Shown: positions 47,219 through 58,308, numbered from the stretch's first letter. The stretch is DNA of 64,000 nt from Protopterus annectens (GCF_019279795.1 NC_056744.1:1504518130-1504582129), one strand, 5' to 3'. Made by a program: numbers and translations. The notes: a model not told the origin generated them from the sequence alone.

Positions 47219-47612
47219 AGCCAGATCCAAGGTGCGACCCATGCAGGGTCATTTTTTGGACCTACTACCTGTACAGATGAAGAAGAGGGGTCCATGGAAG
47301 CGCTCTTCCAGCGACGACAGGGAATTGATGAAGAAAAGAAGGACAATAGATTGACTTATAGTGAGTCTAGTGATATTGTTTTTAATTTGTCTTCACGTAT
47401 TTTAACATATGACGAGTTAACTGTGTTGAACAAAGGTTTATCTTTTGTTCCCAGTAGGATGTGCACATATCAGGAGGTGCTGCTGGATATTATGCATTTT
47501 TGTAGAAGCTTAATGTTGGGGAAAATGTTTGGGGCAGCTGTAGAAACGCAAATAGGTTTGCGGAAACCAAGCAGTTTCGTGCCTTAACTACAACTTTTTA
47601 TTAATCAATGTG
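47219..47612 (+). repeat. PLE2 inverted 5' duplicate, right arm
   Basis: Begins agccagatccaaggtgcga, the reverse complement of the left-arm end at 47104. A 114-bp non-repeated spacer separates the arms. The arm lies in the N-terminal part of the functional-strand ORF. Confidence 0.88.
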
Positions 47613-49618
47613 ATCATGATTTCAATGAGTATTTTCATAAAACTGATAGAATGAGATATTATAATTTAAACGAAGGACAAAGACAGGCATTGTTTGATCT
47701 GGGTGGTTATACAGACATTACGGTTAAGATGGCGGATAAGGGTGGGTCTATAGTTGTCTTAGACACAGATTGGTACACTTGTAAGATTAATGTGCTGTTA
47801 TCTGATGTGAAAACATATCTACCTATCCATCCTATTGAGGTAAGGAGAATAATTGACAAGGTACATAGCCGGCTAACACAATTGAGTCAAATAATGTTGA
47901 TTACACCACAAGAATTGGATTTTTTACTTGTTGAAAAACCGGTGACTCCGGTCTTTAAAGCACTGCCTAAAGTGCACAAAAATCTGAAAGACCCACCCCT
48001 GCGACCGATAGTTTCGGGTAGGGGGTGGGCGACGGAGAATATATCCATTTGGCTCGAGGTATTCCTCAAACCATATGTTGTTTCTATACAACATATACTT
48101 AAGGATACAGGACATTTCTTGACTTTGATTGGAGATGTCGGGTTAAGGGACCCACCAGAGATTTATTTGATGGTCACCCTTGATGTGAATAACTTATTCA
48201 CGGTGATCAACAATGATTATGGTTTAAGTGCCATTAAAACGCTCTTAACAGCTAGGGCTTTACCAACTAGAAAGGTGGAATTGGTTATTGAACTCCTTAC
48301 CCTAGTATTGGAGAACAATATATTCCAAGGTGTAGGGGGCATCTATAGGCAGGCACAGGGGATAGCCATGGGCACCCCCTGTGCCAACACATATGCCAAC
48401 CTTGTGTTGGCCCAATGGGAGGAATCGCATGTGTTTTGTAACCACCCATGGCGTGAATGCCTGTATAAATACCTTCGTTTTGTCGATGATATATTTATTT
48501 TGTGGAAGGGGACGGAAAGGGATTTGCAATCCTTTATTAGTTATCTTGAAACTACGACACACTTTTTTAGGTTTAGTGCGGCAACCTCCAGAGAGGCCAT
48601 TGACTTTTTGGATGTGTGCCTGTTACAAACGAGGGGAGGTTTTTCTTCGAAGTTATTCAGGAAGGAATGCTGGAGAAATACCATGCTGTCATTTGACAGC
48701 ATGCACCCGAGGCACACTTTTCCTAACATAGTACAAGGTCAGTTAGGACGGATTTCTAGATTAAGTAAAGAAGAAGAGCAATTTGAAGGGGAGGTAATGC
48801 ATCTTGAACGGTGCTTCATAGATAGAGGTTATGACAATAACATGGTTAGAGATGTTATTCATAGGAATAAACCACATAGATATAATAAATATAAACCATG
48901 GTTAGATACCCCCAACGACAGTCAGGTGATTAAGGAAACTAGACCAAAGAAACGCAAGGTGACATTGACATATGGGAGTGATACTAAAGGTGTTTGTGAC
49001 ATCATAAGAAAGAACTGGAATATTATAACTAGTGACACATCCCTGAGGGATATGGTAGGCACACAACCACAGTTCATATATAAAAGGAATAAGAATTTAA
49101 AGGATGTTTTATGCAAAGAAAGAAGGTTTCCAACTAGATTACAAAATATGGGGAAAACAGGTACCAATCCGTGTGGTTGCTGTAAGGCATGTGCCTATAT
49201 TAAAAGAGGGGATGATTTTCTTCACCCTAACAGCAATAAGCTATATAACTTTAAGGGTAAGGCGACGTGCAGGACAAAGGATGTTGTATATTTAGCTGAA
49301 TGTAGCTCATGTACGAGCTATTATGTTGGAAAGACTAATCAAATGCTGAAGGAGAGAATCCTTCAACATATGTCCAACATTAGAAACAATAATGAAGGCA
49401 ATGCGCTGTTCAGACACCTTAAGATGAATCCTTCACATGGCTTTACTTTCAGAGTCATTGCAAATATACAGTTGACCAGTAGAGGGGGTGACATTAGGCT
49501 GGAAACTGAATTGGCCGAGACTAAATGGATCCTTGAATTAACAGCACACAGGGATCCGGGGTTAAATGATGTTATACCACTTAAACCTGCACTCAGGAAG
49601 AGGCGGGTTTTCTACTGA
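47294..49618 (+). pseudogene. PLE2 reverse transcriptase with GIY-YIG endonuclease, one internal stop
   Basis: A single frame of 774 codons runs from ATG 47294 to TGA 49618 with one in-frame TAA (47585-47587). The downstream 655-codon part is fully open. Blocks: NKGLSFVPSRM (N-terminal), KALPKVHKNL, RPIVSGRGWATENIS, the metal-binding LDVNNLFTVI, GIAMGTPCANTYANL, catalytic YLRFVDDIFILW (Asp pair 48485-48490), IDFLDVCLL, a Cys motif NPCGCCKACAYI, and GIY-YIG VVYLAECSSCTSYYVGK with LKERILQHM and NALFRH. It would reverse-transcribe and nick DNA during insertion. The stop arises where the right arm lacks bases present in the left arm, so it probably appeared after or during insertion. Confidence 0.9.
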
Positions 49619-49676
49619 ATCTATGTTGATTGGTTTACAATATTTTTAAATATGTGTGTATAATGATATGTTTTAT

Positions 49677-49716
49677 CTGATGAAGGGTATTGACCCGAAA
49701 GCGCTCATAACGTTTT
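49677..49716 (+). ncRNA. Hammerhead-ribozyme-like motif in PLE2 3' region
   Basis: CTGATGA (49677-49683) is followed by a hairpin-forming gggt-attg-accc and then GAAA (49697-49700), the two conserved hammerhead core boxes at the usual spacing. Next come agcg, a 7-nt loop and cgtt as a short possible helix III, then T as cleavage-site nucleotide. Helix II has one unpaired A and helix I pairs poorly. Hammerheads are known in the pseudo-LTRs of Penelope-like elements, which supports the call; activity is unproven. Confidence 0.5.
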
Positions 49717-50877
49717 ATTCTTGGTTTATGGAATAAATTCTTTTATATAACACAGCAGTTCCAGTGACGTTTTATTCTTTTACCTTTGGACTTTTGTTAC
49801 GTTTCACTGGTTTTGGCAAAGTGACGACCTTTTTGCTTCTGATGTTATAGTAATATTCTGTGTATAACTGTGATCAAGGTCATGCAAATGCAGTTTTGGT
49901 AGAGCAGTCAGTTATTCAACATGCACCTCAGATTGTCTGAAGTGCTGGGCCAACTTGATCTACTAAAACTGGATAGTACAAAGAGCTAATTTCCATGGTG
50001 AGTGGATAAGCATCCTTGTTTTATCATAAAGGATACTCAACCATCAGCGAATAAATAATTAACATTTTTTTAAAACTAAATATGCATGTTATTCTGTTGC
50101 TGAAAAATTCACCATGGAGATTACCCCTTTTACAATCAACTTCTAAGAATTTTATACATCACTGTGAGGATGTTGTACTGAGCAGACTGACATTTGTAAA
50201 ATATGATTTGCCTGTCTGATATCCCTATCAGGAATATGTTCAACAGTTCCTCCAGTTCAGCATAGTGGGGGAGTTTTAGCCCATCCATGCTGTCAGTGGG
50301 TATGAGGCAGAGTATGTAATCCTATATAGGGCAACAGTTAATCATAGACACACACACACACACAGACACACACAAACACACAGACACACACAAAAATGGG
50401 TGTGCAGAGACACACAGACACAGACACATAAATATTCATGTATATTGTAGCATGTCGTGGTGGATTTTGCAAAAGGTGAAGCACAGGTGACAGATAATTT
50501 GTAAATATTGATGGAGATAGTGTGTGTGGAACCTTTATTGTGAATTTGTTCTAACTAAAACACTGTAACTTTAAGTAGGCTGCTTCTTTTCCAGACTAAG
50601 CATTTTTTAACAGCAGAAAGAAACGTTGCTGTTTTTAGCCACAGCAGGCTATAATGAAACAATTAATACTGCATAAAAGGAGGCTTGGGAAAGTCCCTGC
50701 AGAAAGCTTTTTGTGGAGGTGGATTTGATGTCCAAAGGAGCATCAGAGGAAGAAAGACAGCAGAAGTGCTAATACCTGGAAGATGACACCTAAAGAATGC
50801 TGGAGATCACTCCTGTTATTCCTTATAGCATTTTCAGAAAAATGAACTATTGAGAAGCTCAGATACACACTCTCTCT

Positions 50878-50891
<14 letters not shown>

Positions 50892-50912
<21 letters not shown>

Positions 50913-50916
50913 GCAC

Positions 50917-50952
<36 letters not shown>

Positions 50953-50953
50953 A
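50892..50953. repeat. (CA)n microsatellite in copy B
   Basis: Shorter counterpart of the tract at 44531-44626, with CG and TA interruptions. Confidence 0.95.
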
Positions 50954-51777
50954 GTAAAAGACTACAAATCACAGGTCTACTTCACTCGTAGTTGCCCCCC
51001 ATCCTCCCAAGTGAAGAATTTCTGAAAATTATCCTGCAAACAACTGAAGGCAAAAGGACTCACTACTGGGACTTTTACTCTCTGAAATATTCTTGTGTAG
51101 GTGTATTCCCATTTCTGCACCTAGTTCTTAGTGCTTTTACTTAATTTTTTTATATTGGTTTAGCGTGCACCCTTGCAAGGTTCCCCCCTTTTCCAATCCC
51201 TGCCATTACAACTAACTGGCAGTAGAACACCACCAAACAACTGAATCTTATCCCAGATAACAACTCACCTTGTAAGCAGGACAGTGCTCTACAGTTATTT
51301 AAATTCTGCAATATTTCTGTCTACTGTAAAGTCACCCAAGTCCCTTCAAAGCAGTTATTTTTCCATTTACTGTGAATAAATAGTGGAACACAGTAACTAG
51401 CGTAATCCTTGCTGTTAAGGTACAATGCTGCTTACCTTCATTACTTAGACTCCTGATACTTATTTTCCAGCTCTTACCTCCTAGGTAGGGCTCTTCCCTG
51501 CTCCAGTCCCCTACCCTACCCCCTTTTCCTTCCCACCCCTAGCTCATTTGCTTTATACCTAACCTTACCACACCCACACCTAACCCCTATCCCTCAGCCA
51601 ATCACACAAACCACCACCATCCCCTCCCCTCTTTTGCTCTCATATTACATAATCTACACAAAGTACCTCACCACTCTCAAAGTTATCACAATCCATCCTA
51701 CCTATATACTATCACAACCCCCTGCACATTCCACAGGGTTATCTCTATACACTCCTACCACTTCTGACAAACCAAAC

Positions 51778-52770
51778 ATGTACTCCCATCAAATAATTTT
51801 AACACTAGCACTCACCATCATAGCCCATCTAACCTCACCCTACTTGAACAACATTACAATCCCCAACATAAGTCACCCCACCTCAACCTCATTTCTAACA
51901 TTCATTAACTACCCCTTACTCATCTCACCCTCACTCTTTAACCATACCACCTATGACCAACACCCCTACACACTCCTCCATTATCAAAGCAAATCTAGGG
52001 TATCTATGCAATGTGAATTAGCCTTCTCCAAATACCTACAAACCATAACAAACATTGCCTCTCACCTACTATGCAGTGGTGATCTCAAGCCCAACACAGG
52101 TCCAATAACAAGTCCTACAAATCACGAGAATCAGCCTAGAACCAACACTAGCCTACTTAAGAGAAAATCTGATATTCTAATAATAAATCATAACATAAGA
52201 AGCATCCTTAACAAAACCACTGAGCATTATACTTACCTGACATTATCTTCCTCACAGAAATATGGCTTAAACCAGACATTAGAAATGAAGAAGTGCTTCC
52301 CCTGGTTATAGCATACTATGAAAAGACTGTACAACTAAAAGAGGTGGTGGAGTCGCTATCCTATATCAGAACAACATCAATTTTGAACTATTTAACATAG
52401 AAATCCCTGCATTTAATAATGCAGAGATCCTACTTGCTAAGGTAAGACTTAATACATAAATACAGCTAAATATCTTAAGATCATATATCCCTCCAGGAGA
52501 TAACATCAAAATCCTAGAATCTCCTCTCCAATGGACATCAGAAACCCTCCCCCATGAAACCATTATGCTAGGTGACTTCAATATTGATTGGACCTCACTT
52601 AAATCCCCCCACCTCTCAAGTCATATTAAACTTTATGGATTCTCATAGCTTATACAAACTCCTACTAGGGTAGACAAAACCTCAAAAAAAGAATCAATAC
52701 TAGGCTGGTTTCTCACTAATCACCCATCATCCACCCATAATGTTGGTACACTACCCGACATTCTAAGCGA
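51778..52770 (+). pseudogene. LINE ORF2 endonuclease N-terminal fragment (copy B)
   Basis: Duplicate of 45450-46440 with the same frameshift. The 2A-like CSGDLKPNTGP lies at 52072-52104 and the IINHNIRSILNKT block follows. Copy B keeps MLGDFNIDWTSLKS, with the canonical Gly that copy A has changed to Asp. No RT follows. Confidence 0.75.
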
Positions 52771-53058
52771 CCGCCTCCCGTGTATGTGTAGTTAAAAAAA
52801 AATCTACGTTTCTGCAGGGGGGAGGCTTCACCCCCCTGCACCCCCCCCCACACTCCCCCTACTTTAATAGTCTCACTCCGAGATCGCAGTACAGTGGGGA
52901 AAAGGGAATTTTCCCTTACCTGCACTGTAGTACGATCTACGAAACAGGCACACATACACGGAAGCACTTTTCAATGTTAAGCGCTTTCATGTATGTGTGT
53001 TAGATGTTTTGTGATTCGGACATATGCTAGTCGAGCATGTGTCCAGATCCCATAGATA

Positions 53059-53064
<6 letters not shown>

Positions 53065-53133
<69 letters not shown>
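53065..53133. repeat. (TA)n microsatellite
   Basis: About 68 bp of alternating TA just beyond the end of repeat copy B. Confidence 0.95.
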
Positions 53134-53135
<2 letters not shown>

Positions 53136-53154
53136 ATAAACATGTCTACTGTTG

Positions 53155-53700
53155 CAAATGTGCAACTGGATAGGTACTGCATCTTAAAAATACTTTGAGC
53201 TTTTAATCGACAAGCATTCCAAGGGTCTCAGTTTTACATCCCGTAGCTGAAATGATAGGACAAAATGGTGGATAGCTTTGGCTCTTATGAATTTTGAGGA
53301 TACCAAACAAGGTTACAAGTATGGGTGCTGATGTTGTTGTTGTGTCTTTCGGCTTATCCCGGTTAGGGGTCACCACAGCGGAACTCCGGTCCGCTAATGT
53401 TTGGTAGTGGATTTTTACATGCCGAGTTACCAGCTCTGATGCACAACCTTCAAAGAAGGCACGCTCATTCATGTATGCCTCCACACAGAAGATGCTCTAG
53501 CTGAGAATCGAATGGGACAATGTCTTGCTGTGAGGCAACAATGCTACCACAGCACCACTACCGCAGGTAAGTATGGGTGCTGATACTTGAAAACATTTAT
53601 GCAAATCCATAGAACTACATTTTAATGCCAAAAGGCGAGAAATCCATTGTCAATAACCCAATATACTGCATTGATTTTGAAGTTACTTCCAAATAAAAGA
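53155..53700 (-). mobile_element. Third Penelope-like element, RT remnant (PLE3), split by a SINE
   Basis: On the minus strand the block LFGILKIHKSQ, then FCPIISATGCKTETLGMLVD (53316-53203), aligns with FGLPKIHKDLQKPPFRPIVD of PLE1. Sequence beyond the SINE (53585-53700) continues upstream in the same orientation with LLTMDFSPFG-like remnants. It is old and non-coding. Limits are approximate. Confidence 0.6.
53333..53568 (-). mobile_element. tRNA-derived SINE with RTE-type tail and 16-bp target duplication
   Basis: Perfect duplications of aagtatgggtgctgat lie at 53317-53332 and 53569-53584. On the minus strand the SINE starts ctgcggtagtggtgctgtgg, has gcctcacagcaagac and a B-box-like attcgattct, and ends with gtggtgacccctaaccggga, then taagccgaaagac and an acaacaac tail. 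The tail closely resembles the 3' end of the RTE LINE at 29216-29265, the probable source of its mobility. Confidence 0.85.
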
Positions 53701-55136
53701 CATTGTCGGAAAATGTGTTGTCAGATCTAGTGATATAGGACTAGTGGTGGAAGGGGTGGCTCAGCAGGAAATTACAGGCCAAAGTAATGGGCTATAAGGC
53801 TGTCAGGATAAGGCAGGGCAAGGCATGAGAAAACATAAGATATGGTTAACTGGGTAAACCATCTGTGCAGCCATCAGCATGAAACAAGCATACAGTCTGC
53901 CTATCTCAACTGAATGTTTTGGCAGCAAACACAGGTGTGTCAGCCTTAGTTGTTGAGCATAGATTGTGTTGGTGCAGTCTTTGTCCATATTACTTACATT
54001 CAAAAAAAGGCAACATCTCAGTCAAACCACTTTTGGAGCTGGCAGTTAGGGCAGAGGGTTAAGACTGCAGACTGATAATTAGCTGCTTCTTGTAGTTCTA
54101 GGGCAGGGCTGAGCAATATCTCTTGATGCATTTTCCTCTCGATGTCATATGCAGTAGTAGATACAAGTGATTTGTGAAGTCTCACTATGGTGGGAAAGGG
54201 GGAAAAAAGAAGAAAAGTGGGGTCATTATGCAAGATGTTATCAGTATACAAGGGAAGGCATCCTGGGACAAATCTGTTGCATTTCCTCCCTATGCATTAG
54301 ATATGTCATCAGAGAAGCAGGCTGGAGGAAAACATACGGAATGATGAAATAGCCAACTCCAGGACAAAAAAAAACATATAGATTGCAATATGATTGGGAA
54401 TTATGAACTGCGCTTCTATATGTGACTTACCAGGGAGGATGAATGCCTTTGATACGGGGGCTGCATCAAGCCCTGCAAGCAGCTGGAGGTGCCATTTTCA
54501 TTGTTCTGGGAATAGGGCAGAGATAACACACCACTCCATACTGCTAGCTGTCCCTGATTTTGGGGTATGCCCATGGTTTTGTTTCATGCCTTATTCCTAT
54601 AGCACTTACAATTATTTGTTCTATGCTGAATCACTACAGATTGCAGTTAGTCAGTGATACCAGACACAAAGGTTTCATGATGCACGTGATTAAGGAAATA
54701 AAATCTGTTGTAAGTATAGTTTAAATTATGTGTTTTAATCCATTTCAAGTTATTTACTGCAATGTTTTAGTTGTTAGTACATTTTGAAAGGAATACCATT
54801 TTTATTAGTTTGTTGTGGTTGTGTTTGATTTTATATATATTGTTTAATTTAATTTTATGATCTAATTTTGGGCATTTTAATTTTCATGTTTTATTTAGAT
54901 GTGGCTATTTGCTTTTATGAGATTGACTGCCGGTCTTTTGAAGTGCAGTGTGTTTTTTTTTCTTTTTTCTTTTCTTTTTTTTGTGAATGGGTTGAGTTAT
55001 AGTGATTGATAGTACAGAAAGAGAATTGCCAAATGTTTGGGGAAGCATACAGAGCAGAGATAAGTGTGATTATGTGCACAGAGAGGAAATAAATTAAAAC
55101 ATCTATAGTGTGTGTCAGATAAACATTTTATTTTAT
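53701..55136. other. Unannotated DNA
   Basis: No coding sequence or repeat family recognised. T-rich stretch near 54950-54985. Confidence 0.45.
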
Positions 55137-55812
55137 CATACCCCCGGATTCTCTATAGCTTGCACGCCGTGCAAGACCAGTGTAGGAGCTCTAGCAGGCA
55201 ATATGTCTGTCATGTGATACAGGAACAGCCTGCAGGGGCATGCATGAGCGCTCCTACACTAATCCTGCATGGACTAAGTCCCTGTATGCAAATCACCCCA
55301 TTTGCAGGAGAGACTATGCAAATGAGGGGATTTTGCAATCCAGGAAGCTTGCAACCGGCCGTGCAGGACTAGTGCTATCTGCAGAAATGTACTCGGTTAG
55401 TAACCGAGTACATTTCTGCAAAATCCAAAATGGAGCTGTGACAGCTCTAAATAAAGGCTGCATATCATGTAGTAAGCATGCCAATGGCCAAGTATAAGGC
55501 CATTGGCATTGCAAACAGTGAAAAAAATGAAATAATCAACTTTTATTTTTTTAGCCGATCTCGGCTGTTTAAGCGTAGGGCAGCAGTGCACAAACAAGAT
55601 CGGGGGAAAATAACAAAATAAACCTAAATTAAGCATTCTAACTAAAATCAGTATTCTGCCATGCAAGTCAATGACAGGCAGAAGACAACATGGGCAGTGA
55701 GTAGTGGTTGCTTAGGGGGAAGGCTCAGTGTGAGACATGTAACTATGCATTAGCAGGCAATCCTATGCAAATGAGGGGAATGATAGTGAATCCCGGTTTT
55801 CCCCAGCATGTG
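55137..55812. other. Foldback-like noncoding DNA upstream of Harbinger transposase
   Basis: Inverted short repeats ggattctctatag (55145) and gatagtgaatccc (55787) bracket the region. The octamer atgcaaat occurs three times (near 55287, 55315, 55763), and atgcaaatgagggg twice. The region also contains a 39-bp palindrome at 55381-55419. It may be a MITE or the 5' terminal part of the Harbinger element; target duplications were not found. Confidence 0.45.
55381..55419. repeat. Perfect 19-bp palindrome with 1-nt centre
   Basis: The arm gcagaaatgtactcggtta is followed by a single g and its exact reverse complement. As RNA or single-stranded DNA this gives a 19-bp hairpin with almost no loop; as duplex DNA it is a cruciform candidate. 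Confidence 0.97.
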
Positions 55813-56335
55813 ATTCAGGTCCAAACAGTGTAAGAGTAGGAATAGCTTGGTGCAAGCCTAGGAGTCAGGTGACATCATGGGGGGAGGTGTGTCAGGCATA
55901 CTGTAAGCAGATTGGAGCCCTGTGGCTCGGGTTTGCTCCTAGCTTAACACAGCTAAACTAGAGGGTATGTCTAAACCTGCCTAGCACTCTTTACAATGCC
56001 TAAGCGGGTGCGCATGCCGCACACCGGGTTTTAAAGGCAGAAAAAAAAGTGAAACCAGGAAATAGCAGCAGTGTGCACGTTTGTACACTCTGTTTGTGCG
56101 GTGCACCCCTGGGCTTAAACAGGAATGCAATGGGAAGGGAAAACAGCAGTAGGAAGGTAATCAAGGAGAACTAGCATAGCTGGCACGTGAAATGCATCAG
56201 AATCAGCCAATTACACCGGCAGCAGACAAGCCCAGCCCAGAACACTGTTATAAACTATGTAAACACCTTCCCCTCTGGTTTTTCCCACACTCCAGTGTAA
56301 ACAAGCGGGGAATTTTTAACACTCAAAACAGCAAA

Positions 56336-57379
56336 ATGATAGGGGCTGCAATAGCTATCATACAACAATTTGTGGAAGAGGCTGAGGGTGGTGAGGATGT
56401 GAATGCTGTTGACCAACCCACAGTGAGGAGACGGAGAAGAGTGTACAGACCCAGGGTAACCTACCGGGGGCTACATGAGCTGGAGATAGTGCAGCACTAT
56501 AGGGTGGACAGAGACCTCCTACAGCAAATTGCTGAACTGTGCTGGCCATGCTGCACACACAGAACTAACAGAGGGCAACCCATCCCAGTGGATACAACGG
56601 TATGTGTAGGCCTATAAATAGTCACTACAGGTACCTTTCAAAGGCCAACTGGGGATATGATGGGGATTTCACAGGCATCAGCATCCAGGGTACTCCACCA
56701 GTTCCTGGATGCCATGTCAGCACATGTCAGTGACCATGTATATTTCCCTAAGACCAGTGAGGCATTGGCCAACAATATGCAACTGTTCCACCAAATAGCA
56801 GAATACCCTGAGGTAGTAGGTGCTATAACCTGCATGCACATATGCATCAAAAGACCACCTGGTGAGCGGGGTAGGGTCTACATCAACTGCAAGGGCTTTC
56901 CCTCCATCAACTGCCAGGTAGTGTGTGATGACCAGGGCATAATAATCAATGTGTGTGCTGGCTTCCCTGGAAGCTATCATGATTCCCACATCTGGCATCT
57001 GACACAGCTGTACTAGAGATTTGGCAGTGGTGACAGCCCTGACTGTCACCTAGTGGGGAATGCTGGATACACACTGGAGCCGTGGCTGATGACACCCATC
57101 AGAAATGCACACACACCCGAACAAGAACTCCATAATGAGGCACACGTACAGACCAGAATTATAGTAGAGTATGTGTTTAGGATGCTCAAGTCATGGTTCT
57201 GGTGCCTGGACACATCAGGTGGAGCTTTGCAGTACTCACCAGCTACATGTTCCCAAATTATCCTTGTATGTGCCATGCTACACAATAAGATCCTGCAGAA
57301 ACAGCTGCAGCAGGAACAGCATGAGGCAGGGCCACACAGCCCCCCTTCCATTGCCAAAGCCTGCAAAGGCATAAAGTGA
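56336..57379 (+). pseudogene. PIF/Harbinger transposase pseudogene (HARBI1 family)
   Basis: The DDE transposase would cut and paste the DNA transposon. One frame runs about 348 codons from ATG 56336 to TGA 57379, broken by only two stops, TAA 56615-56617 and TAG 57014-57016, with no frameshift. Blocks: an Arg-rich start (VRRRRRVYRPRVTYRGL), GTFQRPTGDMMGISQASASR (helix-turn-helix region), the first catalytic block GAITCMHICIKRP where the usual Asp is Thr (56828-56830), FPGSYHDSHIW (Asp kept), LVGNAGYTLEPWLMTPI where the usual GDSGY Asp is Asn, and RIIVEYVFRMLKSWFWC with the Glu kept. Two of the three metal-binding residues are therefore lost. The companion Myb-like gene was not found. Confidence 0.85.
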
Positions 57380-57987
57380 CTCAGAGGAGGAACAACCTGA
57401 GCCTGCCCCAGTAGGCAGAAGGAGGCATGCCCAGTATGCCCTGGCCTTGGCAAAGAGGCAACACATAGCACATACACTGACACAGGAGGGACCCAGGGAA
57501 TAATACCTCTCTCTGACTCTCATGTACAGTGAAAGGGATGCCAAAAATTACACTACCTGTGCTTAACCATGTGTAGGGAGTGTACTATGTGCATCCGACA
57601 TAGGCAGCCCTGCAGCACCACCTTCACTTCTGGGACACCCACAAGGTAAGTGACTCACGCATGCCAGTCAGGGGGGTTCACATACCCAACAACAGTCACA
57701 GCCAGCAGGACAAGTGTAGACAAAAAACAAACAAAGGCTGTGCTATGGTCTCTGAATGAGGCCTATGGGTAACCTCCCCCCCCAGGCCCACACAGACAGA
57801 CTACAGCAGGTCAGGCAGTGGGATGTCAGTTCTGAAGGGTAGGAAGTCAGAAACTAATATGTAGGTAATTAAAAGCTAAGATCTGTAGTACACTGGTATG
57901 CCCCTAGTTAGCATGATAGGTAAGACTACAGAATGAAATGGAGTACCTGACATACCAGTACAGTCGTAGCAAATGTGTATAAGTGTC
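57380..57987. other. Unannotated DNA downstream of transposase
   Basis: Possible 3' end of the Harbinger element. No terminal inverted repeat was identified. Confidence 0.4.
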
Positions 57988-58308
57988 AGGTGTGCCCCCC
58001 CATCCTATGTAGAAATGTAGTAACAGTCAGGTGTGCCCCCCAATCCTGTGTAGAAATAGACAGGTGTGCCCCCCATCCTATGTAGAAATGTAGTAACAGT
58101 CAGGTGTGCACCCCAAATCCTATGTAGAAATGTCGTAACAATCAGGTGTGCCCCCCCAATCCTGTGTAGAAATGTAGAAATAGTCAGGTGTGCCCCCCAT
58201 CCTATGTAGAAATGTAGTACCAGTCAGGCGTGTCCCCCATCCTGTGTAGAAATGTAGAAATAGTCAGGTGTGCCACCCCATCCTATGCAGAAATGTAGTA
58301 ACAGTCAA
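57988..58308 (+). repeat. Minisatellite, ~40-bp unit, eight copies
   Basis: Units begin caggtgtgcccccc and continue atcctatgtagaaatgtag then taacagt, at about 57988, 58028, 58061, 58100, 58142, 58183, 58224 and 58264. C-run length varies between units. Confidence 0.92.

Larger units (their letters stand above)
46696..49839 (+). mobile_element. Penelope-like retroelement PLE2 between 3.2-kb direct repeats
   Basis: A 3,144-bp insertion consisting of an inverted 5' segment (46694-47218, coding on the minus strand), a head-to-head junction near 47218, a plus-strand RT/GIY-YIG ORF (47294-49618) and a 220-bp 3' region with a hammerhead-like motif. It ends at ttttgcttc, where copy B of the 3.2-kb repeat begins. 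Domain content is clearly PLE. It belongs to a lineage different from PLE1, since the protein sequences are only distantly alike. No short target duplication is visible. Confidence 0.88.
49840..53023 (+). repeat. 3.2-kb direct repeat, copy B (right of PLE2)
   Basis: A 3,184-bp copy of 43486-46695. Differences seen are scattered substitutions (for example gtagagcagt for gtagagtagt), single-base indels in homopolymers, and shorter CA tracts at 50350-50390 and 50892-50953. Beyond 53023 the sequence diverges at ggacat|atgctag, inside a small imperfect palindrome. Confidence 0.93.

Noticed and set aside
46649-47242. Independent minus-strand gene at the 5' side of PLE2
   Set aside because: It is the inverted copy of the PLE2 ORF start, with the same protein as 47294-47587.
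55137-55812. Terminal inverted repeats of the Harbinger element
   Set aside because: The inverted 13-mers enclose only 0.65 kb upstream of the transposase, no partner was found downstream and no TWA target duplication was seen.
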